Source: Betaproteobacteria bacterium UBA5582 | GTDB lineage: Bacteria; Pseudomonadota; Gammaproteobacteria; Burkholderiales; Rhodocyclaceae | Direction: 5' to 3' | DNA: 47,866 nt | NCBI GenBank assembly: GCA_002425245.1 | Contig: DILW01000073.1 | Location: forward strand, 1-47,866 | In this document: in pieces, positions 8,901 through 15,550 of the stretch | How the letters are laid out: every line of letters begins with the position of its first letter | How positions within the stretch are numbered: the stretch's first letter is position 1 | The notes under the pieces: generated by a model | What the model was told of the DNA's origin: nothing | Seen by the model: the letters and a program-made list of their open reading frames with translations, nothing else | Database searches by the model: none | Position numbers and translations under genes: made by a program

Positions 8901-9882
8901 CTACAAGTTGATCGACGAGCATGGCAGGCAACTCGACATGAACCGCAGCCTGGTCGCGCTGCGCGGCGAATGGGGCAGGGAAGCCAAGGAGGAATTCGCC
9001 GACCTGCACGAAACGCCGTCCGAATACACCCAACTGACCGACTGGACCTTCGGCGAACTGCCGGAGCTGATGGAAGTCCCGGTCGGGAAACAAACCGTGA
9101 TCGGCTATCCGGCGCTGATCGACGACGGCGAAACGGTCAGCCTGAAAGTCTTCGACTCCGCCGAGGAAGCCGCCGACGCACACCGCAAGGGCTTGTCGCG
9201 GCTGTTCATGCTGCAGTTCAAGGAGCAGGTGAAGTACTTCGACAAGAACGTCCCCGGCCTGACCCAGATGGCGATGCAGTTCATGGCACTGGGCAGCAGC
9301 GACGACCTGAAGCGGCAGATCGTTGAGCTGACCTTCGAACGCGCCTGCCTGACCGAGCCGCTGCCGACCACGCCGGAGGCGTTCAAGGCGCGATGTGCCG
9401 AGGCCAAGGCGCGGCTCGGGCTGATCATGCAGGAAGTCTGCCGTCTGGTTGGCACCGTGCTGACCGAATGGCAGGCGGCGGTCAAGAAGCTGCCGGCGTT
9501 CAAGGCGCACGCGGCGGCCGTCGCCGACATCGAGGCGCAGTTGAAGCGGCTGATCGGCAAGACCTTCGTCGTCGACACGCCGTTCGAGCGTTTGCAGCAC
9601 TATCCGCGCTATTTCAAGGCGGTTGGCGTGCGGCTCGACAAGCTGAAGGCCAACCCGGCGCGCGACGCGCAGTTGATGGCCGAGTACGCGCCGCTATGGA
9701 CCAACTTCGAACGCCGCGCGATCCAGTTGGCGAAGATGGGCGCGGTCGATCCGCAGGTCGAGCAATTCCGCTGGCTGCTGGAAGAGCTGCGCGTCGGCCT
9801 CTATGCGCAGGAGTTGCGCACGCCGGTGCCGGTGTCGGTGAAACGCTTGCAGAAGCAATGGGAGGGCATTCGCAATGGCTGA
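5935..9882 (+). CDS. hrpA: ATP-dependent RNA helicase HrpA
   Basis: A 1315-residue DEAH-box helicase, close to the length of E. coli HrpA (about 1300). Visible motifs are Walker A GETGSGKTTQ at 98-107, DEAH followed by ERSLNIDF near 195, SATID, and the QRAGRCGR arginine-finger motif in the second RecA domain. These are followed by winged-helix/helicase-associated domains and a long C-terminal DUF3418 region typical of HrpA. The family unwinds RNA and has been linked to rescue of stalled ribosomes and mRNA processing in the cytoplasm. It heads a plus-strand group: the next gene starts 8 bp before its stop. The ATG sits directly after a TATAAT box, with no ribosome binding site. Confidence 0.96.
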   Translation: MSANFRKPASRDDVSLSTLTADARRLRALQRELPRSTGDKRQKLQADLEKLLATSQAAVAERRGKLPQPEFQPDLPVNERRDEIARLIADNQVVIVCGETGSGKTTQLPKICLDLGIGARGLIGHTQPRRLAARSVATRLAQELKTQVGAGVGVKIRFHDKSTSESWVKLMTDGILLAESQSDPYLNAYEAIIIDEAHERSLNIDFLLGYLKQLLPRRPDLKLIITSATIDAERFSQHFNGAPVIEVSGRLYPVEVRHRPVEDIDKKDDERDLYDAIVDAADELARVGSGDILVFLPGEREIREAAEALRKHALARPGLSTAHAPEILPLFSRLSASEQDRIFKPSGGQRRIVLATNVAETSLTVPGIRYVIDTGLARVKRYSYRNKVEQLQVEKISQAAARQRAGRCGRVAAGVCIRLYDEADFNARPPFTDPEILRSSLAGVILRMKSLRLTDVESFPFIEPPPAKAISDGYALLQELGALDDENRLTKVGEALAKLPLDPRIGRMLVAARDLGCLSEVLVIAAGLSTQDPRERPQERQQAADEKHKLFADEKSEFLSWVKLWQWFQNAVEHKKSNKSLVDTCHAHFLSYLRLREWREVHGQLHAMVAELGWKENDLPGTYDAIHMALLSGLLGNIGCKSDESGYYLGARGIRFLIHPSSPLQKKAGKWIMAAEITETTRLFGRCVARIEDAWIEKVGAHLIKRQYFDPHWEKKAMQVAGWERTTLYGIVINPKRRIHYGPLAPAEAREIFIRQGLVAEEIEESFAKRWPFFQHNQKQIREIEKIEHKQRRQDVLVDDELIFAFYDHLIPEDIHNGATFDHWRKTAELDNPKLLFLAKDDLMRHSAAGVTTEAFPHKLKAGGVEYALTYHFEPGSPRDGVTLTLPLAQLNQIPAARMEWLVPGLIKEKLVQLIKTLPQKIRAKLVPVPEFVEEFLAAVEGNDRKLNQGIINPLIEFILEARGLNARGWAVTPDAFRPDALPPHFSMNYKLIDEHGRQLDMNRSLVALRGEWGREAKEEFADLHETPSEYTQLTDWTFGELPELMEVPVGKQTVIGYPALIDDGETVSLKVFDSAEEAADAHRKGLSRLFMLQFKEQVKYFDKNVPGLTQMAMQFMALGSSDDLKRQIVELTFERACLTEPLPTTPEAFKARCAEAKARLGLIMQEVCRLVGTVLTEWQAAVKKLPAFKAHAAAVADIEAQLKRLIGKTFVVDTPFERLQHYPRYFKAVGVRLDKLKANPARDAQLMAEYAPLWTNFERRAIQLAKMGAVDPQVEQFRWLLEELRVGLYAQELRTPVPVSVKRLQKQWEGIRNG

Positions 9883-10609
9883 AATCATGCTGGCGCTGGC
9901 GAGAACTTTCGCCAGTCTGAGGAGCGGCCGGGTCTGGCTGTACGTGCTGACGCCGGCGCTGTGCGCCCTGCTGCTCACCATCGCGCTGGCGGTGTGGGGG
10001 CTGGGCTGGCTGGCCGAGCAACTGCTTGTGCTGCCGCCGATGACCTGGCTCGCCGCCTGGGGGCTGGTCTGGCTGGCCACCTTCCTGGCCTGGCTGGGCG
10101 GCTGGCTGGCGATCTTCGCCGTCGCCTACCTGTGTGCCTCGCTGCTCGCGGCGATCGTCATCATGCCGCTGTTGCTCACGCATCTGTCGGAAACCGAGTA
10201 CCGCGACCTTGCCGCGATGGGGCGCGACAGCTTCGTCGCCGCCACGGTCAACAGCCTGGGGGCGGCGCTGATCTTCATCGTCGCCTGGCTGGCGACCATT
10301 CCGCTGTGGCTGATTCCCGGCCTGTCGCTGCTCATTCCGTTGCTGCTGATGGCCTGGCTCAACCGGCGCACCTTCGCCTACGACGCGCTGTCGCTGCACG
10401 CGAGTGACGCCGAATGGGCCAGCCTGCGGGCGCAGCACAAGCTGCCGCTGTTCCTGCTCGGCCTGGTCATGGCGGTGCTTGCCCATGTGCCGGTGCTCGG
10501 CCTGCTGGTGCCGGCGCTGGCCGCGCTATCATTCGTCCATTACGGGCTGGAAGCCCTGCGCCGCGCGCGCGGCGGCGCCATCGTCAGCATTCGGGGAGAA
10601 CAAGCATGA
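9875..10609 (+). CDS. EI24-domain (CysZ-like) inner-membrane protein
   Basis: A 244-residue protein with several long hydrophobic segments (about 20-45, 60-100, 128-165 and 185-215) and the EI24/CysZ family hallmarks, including the polar LLLTHLSETEYRDLAAMG loop and the late IPLLLMAWLNRRTFAYDALS segment. CysZ itself is linked to sulfate uptake, but many EI24 proteins are of unknown function, and no sulfur gene is nearby here. It overlaps the end of hrpA by 8 bp and its stop overlaps the next start (ATGA), so it is translationally coupled to both. Confidence 0.85.
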   Translation: MAEIMLALARTFASLRSGRVWLYVLTPALCALLLTIALAVWGLGWLAEQLLVLPPMTWLAAWGLVWLATFLAWLGGWLAIFAVAYLCASLLAAIVIMPLLLTHLSETEYRDLAAMGRDSFVAATVNSLGAALIFIVAWLATIPLWLIPGLSLLIPLLLMAWLNRRTFAYDALSLHASDAEWASLRAQHKLPLFLLGLVMAVLAHVPVLGLLVPALAALSFVHYGLEALRRARGGAIVSIRGEQA

Positions 10610-11376
10610 GTCGTACTTTTGGCGCCGTCATCATCGGCGACGAAATCCTGTCCGGCAAACGCCAGGACAAGCACTTCGCGAAGATCGCCGAGCTGCTCGG
10701 CGCGCGCGGCCTGCAACTGTCCTGGGTCGAATACCTGGGCGACGACCGGCAGCGCCTGACCGACACCTTCAAGCGCACGATGGCCGCCGGCGACGTCGTC
10801 TTTTCCTGCGGCGGCATCGGCAACACGCCCGACGACCACACCCGGCAGGCGGTGGCGGCGGCGCTCGGCGTCGATCTTGAACTGCACCCGGAAGGTTTCG
10901 AGGAGCTGAAAGTGCGCTTCGCCAACGAGGAAATCACCGAGCAGCGCAAGCTGCTGGTCACCTTCCCGCGCGGCGTGCGCATCGTGCCCAATCCGTTCAA
11001 CCGTATCCCGGGTTTCATGGCCAACGACCACTATTTCGTGCCCGGCTTTCCGCAGATGGCACATCCGATGATCGAGTGGGCGCTCGACAGCTTCTACCGG
11101 GACGAATTCAGCGCGGTCGGCGACAAAGTCGAGAAGGCCTTCCTGCTGACCGGGCCGAACGCCTACGAGAGCGCGCTGCTCGACCTGATGGAGCGCATCG
11201 TCGCCGCCTACCCGAGCCTGCGCCTGTTCTCGCTGCCCTCGCTGGTGGGCCAGGAACGCCGGCACCTGGAGCTGGGCGTTGAAGGCGCGCCGGCGCTGGT
11301 CGAGCGGGCGATGGAGGAAATCCGCATCGAGATCGAAAAGCGAGGCATCACCTGGCGCTGGCGGGGGGACGCATGA
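10606..11376 (+). CDS. Competence/damage-inducible protein A-like, molybdopterin-binding domain
   Basis: A 256-residue protein with an N-terminal MoCF_biosynth/CinA-type domain: GAVIIGDEILSGKRQDKH at the start and FSCGGIGNTPDDHTRQAV near residues 65-82. The C-terminal half is not a CinA deamidase domain, so it is a short, single-domain member. CinA-like N-domains have been associated with ADP-ribose or nucleotide pyrophosphatase activity and cofactor repair; its role here is inferred only at family level. I start it at ATG 10606, which overlaps the upstream stop (ATGA) and has GGGGAGAA as ribosome binding site. Its own end overlaps the next start in the same way. Confidence 0.85.
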   Translation: MSRTFGAVIIGDEILSGKRQDKHFAKIAELLGARGLQLSWVEYLGDDRQRLTDTFKRTMAAGDVVFSCGGIGNTPDDHTRQAVAAALGVDLELHPEGFEELKVRFANEEITEQRKLLVTFPRGVRIVPNPFNRIPGFMANDHYFVPGFPQMAHPMIEWALDSFYRDEFSAVGDKVEKAFLLTGPNAYESALLDLMERIVAAYPSLRLFSLPSLVGQERRHLELGVEGAPALVERAMEEIRIEIEKRGITWRWRGDA

Positions 11377-11858
11377 AGCCGGCTGAACATCCCACCGCCC
11401 AGCGCACCCAGCAATTGCTCAGCGAGGCCGGACTGGCCGGCTGCGTCGTCGAATTCGAGCAGCCGACCCGGACCAGCGCCGAAGCGGCGGCGGCGATCGG
11501 CTGTTCGGTGGCCGAGATCGCCAAGTCCATCGTTTTTCGCGGCAAGGAAAGCGGGCAGGCGGTGCTGGTCGTCGCCAGCGGCGACAACCGCGTCTGCGAG
11601 CGCAAGGTGGCGGCGCTGGTTGGCGAGAAGCTCGGCCGCGCCGATGCCGATTTCGTCCGTGCGGCAACCGGTTACGCCATCGGCGGCGTCGCCCCGCTCG
11701 GTCACGCGCAACCGGTCCGCCTGCTGCTTGACCGTGACCTGCAGCGTTTTACGCAGATCTGGGCGGCCGGCGGCACGCCGTATTCGGTTTTTCCGCTGAC
11801 GCCGGCAGAGCTAGCCGCGATTACCGCCGCTGACTGGCAGGACGTCCGCCAGGACTGA
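11373..11858 (+). CDS. YbaK/EbsC-family aminoacyl-tRNA deacylase
   Basis: A 161-residue protein of the YbaK/ProX superfamily, which hydrolyses mischarged aminoacyl-tRNAs in trans. Conserved pieces are IAKSIVFRG near residue 50, a central VCERKVAALVGEKLGRADADFV and the ATGYAIGGVAPLGH loop around the active site. The substrate (Cys-tRNA-Pro or another) cannot be read from the sequence. It is the last gene of the hrpA group, overlaps its upstream neighbour by 4 bp, and is followed at once by a strong terminator. Confidence 0.9.
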   Translation: MKPAEHPTAQRTQQLLSEAGLAGCVVEFEQPTRTSAEAAAAIGCSVAEIAKSIVFRGKESGQAVLVVASGDNRVCERKVAALVGEKLGRADADFVRAATGYAIGGVAPLGHAQPVRLLLDRDLQRFTQIWAAGGTPYSVFPLTPAELAAITAADWQDVRQD

Positions 11859-11872
11859 TTTCCGGGCAATAA

Positions 11873-11897
11873 AAAACCCGCGACTGGCGCGGGTTTT
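11873..11897. terminator. Bidirectional intrinsic terminator
   Basis: A CCCGCG/CGCGGG stem with a 5-nt loop flanked by AAAA and TTTT, giving a 10-bp stem with T runs on both strands. It lies 14 bp after the deacylase stop on the plus strand and 27 bp after the phasin stop on the minus strand, so it can end transcription from both sides. Confidence 0.85.
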
Positions 11898-11924
11898 CGG
11901 GGTTGGGGTTGGCTGGCGCCTGTT

Positions 11925-12491
11925 TTATTTTGCGGCGCTCTTGCGGGCGGCAGCGGTGGCGCTGCTCTTGACCGGGACAGCAGACTTGGTGGCAAACTGC
12001 ATGTTGGCTTCGGCGATGTCCGACAGCTGCTTCGCCATCGAGGTCATCTGGTCGAATGCCTTGGTCGAGGCGCCGAGCATGGATTGCATGGTGGCGGCAA
12101 ACACGTCACCACCAACCGGGGCCGAGGCCTTGGCCTTTTCGACGGCGCTGGCAGCGTTCTTCTGGAAGCTGCTGTACTGGCTTTCCATGACCGAGGTCAC
12201 TTCCTTCTGCATTTCGGAAACCAGGTCGTACACGCTGCGCGAGTACTCCATCATCTTCTCGACATTCGGCTGGGCCAGTTCGGTGTTCAGCTTGGCGACG
12301 GCATTGGCGTCCTTGGCAGCCAGCAGTTGCTGGGTGTTGGCGACGGTGGCGTTGAAGAAGTCACGCGAGGCGGCCATGTTCAGGGCGGTCAGGCGCTCCA
12401 GGCCATTGAAGGCAGTGCGCATCAGCGCAGTCATGACTTCGGCGTTGGCTTTCTGGGCGGCGGTCAGTTGTTCGATATTCGGGTTGCTCAT
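11925..12491 (-). CDS. Phasin family protein (first copy)
   Basis: A 188-residue Phasin_2-type protein that coats polyhydroxyalkanoate granules. It is nearly all amphipathic helix and rich in Ala, with AQPNVEKMMEYSRSVYDLVSEMQKEV in the middle, and ends in a basic Ala/Lys/Ser tail (AATAAARKSAAK) like those that bind DNA or granule surfaces. Three ATG codons lie in tandem; I chose the third (12491) because the GGAG ribosome binding site is then 6 nt away. It shares the AQPNVEK - YSRSVY block with the next phasin, pointing to an old duplication. No promoter is obvious in the 78-bp gap, so it probably depends on read-through from the upstream phasin gene. Confidence 0.9.
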   Translation of the reverse strand: MSNPNIEQLTAAQKANAEVMTALMRTAFNGLERLTALNMAASRDFFNATVANTQQLLAAKDANAVAKLNTELAQPNVEKMMEYSRSVYDLVSEMQKEVTSVMESQYSSFQKNAASAVEKAKASAPVGGDVFAATMQSMLGASTKAFDQMTSMAKQLSDIAEANMQFATKSAVPVKSSATAAARKSAAK

Positions 12492-12530
12492 CATCATCTC
12501 CAGTATGGTTTTTGGTGGTACGGATGAAAC

Positions 12531-12555
12531 AAAGCCTCCGCCCGAGGGCGGAGGC
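12531..12555 (-). terminator. Hairpin between the two phasin genes, possible partial terminator
   Basis: A long GC stem (GCCTCCGCC/GGCGGAGGC) with a tight loop followed on the minus strand by TTTGTTT. It lies just after the stop of the upstream phasin gene and before the downstream one. With no clear promoter in the gap it may lower, rather than stop, transcription of the second gene. Confidence 0.65.
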
Positions 12556-12569
12556 CGGAATACAGCGAA

Positions 12570-13124
12570 TTACTTTTTCTTGGAAGCGGCGGCGGTGGCG
12601 CCGACGGCCTTGACGGTGGCGTTGGTCGCGGCAGCAACGTTGGCTTCGGCGATCTCGGCAACCTGCTTGGCAGCCTTGTTCATGTTGTCGAAGGCCGAGT
12701 TGGCGGCAGCGATGGCGCTCTTGACGGCGGCGACGGCAACGTCGGAACCGGCCGGAGCAGACTTGGCAGCCTGGTCGAGCAGACCGGCAACAGTCTTCTG
12801 GAAGTCGCTGAACTGGGCTTCGACCATCTTCGACAGTTCTTCCTGGGTCTGGGCGGAAATTTCGTAGACGCTACGCGAGTAGGCGACGGCCTTCTCGACG
12901 TTCGGCTGAGCCAGCGAAGCCTGGATCGACAGGGCTTCCTGAACGTCCTTGGCACCCATCAGGGCCTTGGCGCCGGAGACGGAATCTTCCATCAGCGAAC
13001 GGGCGGTGTTCAGGTTCAGGGCAGCGATGCGCTCGGCGGAAGCCAGGGCGGTATTGGCCAGGGACAGCAGGGAATCGACGGTGGCCTTGTTGGCGGCGGC
13101 GAGTTGCTCGGGGGTCTTGAACAT
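12570..13124 (-). CDS. Phasin family protein (second copy)
   Basis: A 184-residue phasin: MFKTPEQLAAANKATVDSLLSLANTALASAERIAALN at the start and AQPNVEKAVAYSRSVYEISAQTQEEL in the centre, with an Ala/Lys-rich end (AAASKKK). It would cover polyhydroxyalkanoate granules and control their size and number. The start at 13124 has a GGAG ribosome binding site 7 nt upstream. It is the promoter-proximal gene of the phasin pair and lies behind a near-consensus promoter, so high expression is likely. Codon use is strongly biased, as expected for an abundant protein. Confidence 0.92.
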   Translation of the reverse strand: MFKTPEQLAAANKATVDSLLSLANTALASAERIAALNLNTARSLMEDSVSGAKALMGAKDVQEALSIQASLAQPNVEKAVAYSRSVYEISAQTQEELSKMVEAQFSDFQKTVAGLLDQAAKSAPAGSDVAVAAVKSAIAAANSAFDNMNKAAKQVAEIAEANVAAATNATVKAVGATAAASKKK

Positions 13125-13214
13125 GGTGATCTCCAGAAAAGAAAGTGAATGCAGAACGTTGGATGCCTTCAGCGGTGCCTTGCCATTGTGATGTTGCACC
13201 GCACCATGTCCCTG

Positions 13215-13242
13215 ATTATAGATGAGCTTGTCGACTTGTCAA
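13215..13242 (-). promoter_or_regulatory. Consensus sigma-70 promoter of the phasin genes
   Basis: On the minus strand TTGACA (13242-13237) and TATAAT (13220-13215) are both perfect and separated by 16 nt. Transcription would start near 13208, leaving a leader of roughly 85 nt before the phasin ATG. This is the strongest promoter I can recognise in the window. Confidence 0.8.
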
Positions 13243-13245
13243 CAA

Positions 13246-13268
13246 TTTTTTGTGCAGTGCACAAAAAA
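13246..13268. promoter_or_regulatory. 23-bp perfect palindrome, likely operator of the phasin promoter
   Basis: Two 11-bp arms, TTTTTTGTGCA and its exact complement, flank a single base. The palindrome ends 3 bp upstream of the phasin -35 box. The TGCA-rich core resembles TGCA-containing sites reported for the phasin repressor PhaR; that assignment is inference. It has no T run beyond it, so it is less likely to be a terminator for lptA. Confidence 0.6.
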
Positions 13269-13298
13269 TTTAATTTCCTTTAAAAACAGTGGCTTGTT

Positions 13299-13889
13299 TT
13301 ACTGTAGATTGATCGTGCTGGCGCCACGTAGTTCCAGTGTCTCGCCACGCTTCTCCGGGCGTCCGGCTTCGCTACCCTTGTTCCGCGGCTGGATCACTGC
13401 CCGGACGCGCGGGGTGATTCCTGTCGCCGGGCGTGCTTCGTCGGCGCTGGCGAGGAATTTTTCGCTGACTGCGTCGTACCAGATGTAGTCGCCGCGAACC
13501 TCGTCCTCACCACTGCGAACCCTGGCCTTGTGGAACAGTTCGGCGACTTCGGTGTTGCTGTTGTACTCGATGCGTTCGGCTTCGCCCTCGACATAGTCGT
13601 CGCGGCCTTCGCGTTTCTGGCGGAAGGTCGCCTTGCCGCCCTTGGTGGCGAAGGCAGTTCCCTTCTGGAAACCGTATTGGTCCTCGGTGACGATGATGCG
13701 CTCGGCCTTGAGGACCAGCGTTCCCTTGGTGATGACCACGTCGCCTTCGAGAATCTGCTGCTTGCGGGCGTCGTCAATGGAAATGCGGTTGGCTTCGAGC
13801 AGCATGGGCTTGTCGCGGTCTGCCCGCTCGGCAAAAACTGGCTGGCTGGCAAGAAGGACAAGGGCGAGCGTGGCTAGGCGTGTGGTCAT
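13299..13889 (-). CDS. lptA: LPS transport periplasmic protein LptA
   Basis: A 196-residue protein with a cleavable signal peptide (about residues 1-20, ending VFA). An OstA/LptA-type beta-jellyroll follows: KPMLLEANRISIDDARKQ, then repeated hairpins (ILEGDVVITKGTLVLKAERI, YVEGEAERIEYNSN). It forms the periplasmic bridge that passes LPS from LptC to LptDE. Its start overlaps the lptC stop (ATGA). The usual next gene, lptB (ATPase), is not here: the phasin promoter follows instead. Confidence 0.93.
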   Translation of the reverse strand: MTTRLATLALVLLASQPVFAERADRDKPMLLEANRISIDDARKQQILEGDVVITKGTLVLKAERIIVTEDQYGFQKGTAFATKGGKATFRQKREGRDDYVEGEAERIEYNSNTEVAELFHKARVRSGEDEVRGDYIWYDAVSEKFLASADEARPATGITPRVRAVIQPRNKGSEAGRPEKRGETLELRGASTINLQ

Positions 13890-14467
13890 GGTTTGGCTCG
13901 GGGGGCAAGGTATTGGCCGCGGACTTGCGATTTCAGAACGAAGGTCGACGCATTGTTGTCGATTCTGGCACCGACGCCGGATATCCGCGACGAGCCGTAA
14001 GTGATCAGGAGTTCCTGATCAGTCTCGGCCAGGCCGGCGTCCGGCTTGACATGCAGCAATGAGGTTTCGGCAACCAGCGCGGGCCGCTTGGCGTATTCGG
14101 CGCGAACCACGCGCACGGAGTCGCTCAACACGACTTTCGCGCCCTGTTCCGTCACCCTGGCCTGGCCGGCGGTCATGGTGACCGGCGGCCCGTCCTTGCG
14201 GTAGGCGGTCAGCTCCGGCTGACGGATCTCTGAACTGTCGTCGTGCGGAAAATGCTGGAGGTAGGGGGCGCTCAGGCGGTATCGCAGTTGCCCGTCCTCG
14301 TCGTGACGGCGAATCTCGAATTTCTCGGCAAAGGCGTCGGGCGCGTCGTCGTTACGGATTTTGCTGCCCGGAGCCTCGGCGTTGAGACTGGCCTGCAACC
14401 AGTAGCTCAACGCGGCAACCAGCGCCAGCAGGGTGATCGGGAAGATTTGGCCGGACCAGTTCTTCAT
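13886..14467 (-). CDS. lptC: LPS export protein LptC
   Basis: A 193-residue bitopic inner-membrane protein: one N-terminal helix (about residues 8-27) and a periplasmic jellyroll domain (YRLSAPYLQHFPHDDSSEIRQPELTAY...). It receives LPS from the LptB2FG extractor and hands it to LptA. The divergent family is recognised by topology, the DUF1239-like pattern and its position between kdsD and lptA. It lies 11 bp downstream of kdsD. Confidence 0.9.
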   Translation of the reverse strand: MKNWSGQIFPITLLALVAALSYWLQASLNAEAPGSKIRNDDAPDAFAEKFEIRRHDEDGQLRYRLSAPYLQHFPHDDSSEIRQPELTAYRKDGPPVTMTAGQARVTEQGAKVVLSDSVRVVRAEYAKRPALVAETSLLHVKPDAGLAETDQELLITYGSSRISGVGARIDNNASTFVLKSQVRGQYLAPRAKP

Positions 14468-14478
14468 GGCGCTGGCGA

Positions 14479-15477
14479 TCAGATGACTTTCGCGGTGAAC
14501 AGGTCGTGCATGTTCAGTGCGCCGAGTAGCTGGCCTTCATCCTCTGCCACCAGCAGGCCGTTGATGCGCAGCCGCTCCATCATTTCGACCGCTTCGACCG
14601 CCAGCCGGTCGGGGGCAATCAGGCGCGGGGCGGGGTTCATGAAGTCGGCAATTACACCGCGGTGCAGGTCCAGCCGCTTTTCGAAGGCGCGGCGCAGGTC
14701 GCCGTCGGTGAAGATGCCGAGCGGCCGACCGGCTGGGTCGGCAATCGCGACCAGGCCCAGGCCACCGCGGGACATGGCGACGATGGCGTCGCTGAATGCC
14801 GTTTCGGGGGCGACCACGGGCACCTTGTCGAGCGGGCGCATGACGTCGTGCACATGGGTCAGCAGGCGGCGACCGAGCGAGCCGCCGGGATGCGAGCGGG
14901 CGAAATCCTCAGGTCCGAAACCGCGCGCATCGAGCAGGGCGACCGCCAGCGCGTCGCCGAGTGCCAGGGCGGCAGTGGTGCTGGCCGTCGGCGCCAGGTT
15001 GAGCGGGCAGGCTTCCTGAGCGACGCCGGCATCGAGGTGGATGTCGGCTTCGCGCGCCAGGGTCGAATCCGGCACGCCAGTCATGGCAATCAGGCGAGCG
15101 CCCTGGCGCTTGATGGCCGGGACAATGCGCAGCAATTCCTCGGATTCGCCGGAGTTGGACAGTGCCAGCAGGATGTCCTGGCGGGTGATCATGCCCAGGT
15201 CGCCGTGGCTGGCTTCGGCCGGGTGCACGAAATAGGCCGGGGTGCCGGTGCTGGCCATGGTGGCGGCGATCTTGCGCGCGACGTGCCCGGATTTGCCCAT
15301 GCCGCTGACGATCAGGCGACCGTTGCAGGCGAGAATGAGGCCGACGGCGTCGGCGAAAGCCTGGTCCAGCCGGCCCTTGAGCGCGTCGACGGCCGCCGCT
15401 TCGATGGCCAGGGTCTGGCGACCGAGGTCCAGGGCGCGTTGCGGCGAGAAGCGGGCGGGGATGGGGCTGGCGATCAT
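14479..15477 (-). CDS. kdsD: Arabinose-5-phosphate isomerase KdsD
   Basis: A 332-residue KpsF/GutQ-type enzyme that converts ribulose 5-phosphate to arabinose 5-phosphate, the first step towards KDO. The SIS domain (about 40-185) carries SGMGKSGHVARKIAATMASTGTPAYFVHPAEASHGDLG, and two CBS domains occupy the C-terminal third (HDVMRPLDKVPVV... and DFMNPAPRLIAPD...). Length and domain order match the family. kdsC (KDO-8-phosphate phosphatase), commonly next in this cluster, is missing before lptC. The ATG at 15477 has a poor ribosome binding site. Confidence 0.95.
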   Translation of the reverse strand: MIASPIPARFSPQRALDLGRQTLAIEAAAVDALKGRLDQAFADAVGLILACNGRLIVSGMGKSGHVARKIAATMASTGTPAYFVHPAEASHGDLGMITRQDILLALSNSGESEELLRIVPAIKRQGARLIAMTGVPDSTLAREADIHLDAGVAQEACPLNLAPTASTTAALALGDALAVALLDARGFGPEDFARSHPGGSLGRRLLTHVHDVMRPLDKVPVVAPETAFSDAIVAMSRGGLGLVAIADPAGRPLGIFTDGDLRRAFEKRLDLHRGVIADFMNPAPRLIAPDRLAVEAVEMMERLRINGLLVAEDEGQLLGALNMHDLFTAKVI

Positions 15478-15478
15478 G

Positions 15479-15531
15479 GCGGGCAGGTCGGGTGAACTGG
15501 CGAGTATACCCGAGTTCTCCGACCTGCCCGC
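15479..15531. repeat. 13-bp perfect inverted repeat around a kdsD -10-like element
   Basis: GCGGGCAGGTCGG at 15479-15491 and its complement at 15519-15531 are separated by 27 bp. A minus-strand TATACT (15507-15502) lies in the spacer and could be the -10 element of kdsD. The repeat could also form a terminator-like stem after the pilus operon, but no T run follows. Confidence 0.55.
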
Positions 15532-15550
15532 GCCGCGTATGCCCGGCGGA

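Noticed and set aside
6097..9600. A 1167-codon frame antisense to hrpA
   Set aside because: GC-rich mirror frame without domain motifs; hrpA is complete and highly conserved on the other strand.
13246..13268. Terminator of lptA
   Set aside because: The palindrome is AT-rich, has no loop to speak of and is not followed by a T run; its place 3 bp from a consensus -35 fits an operator better.
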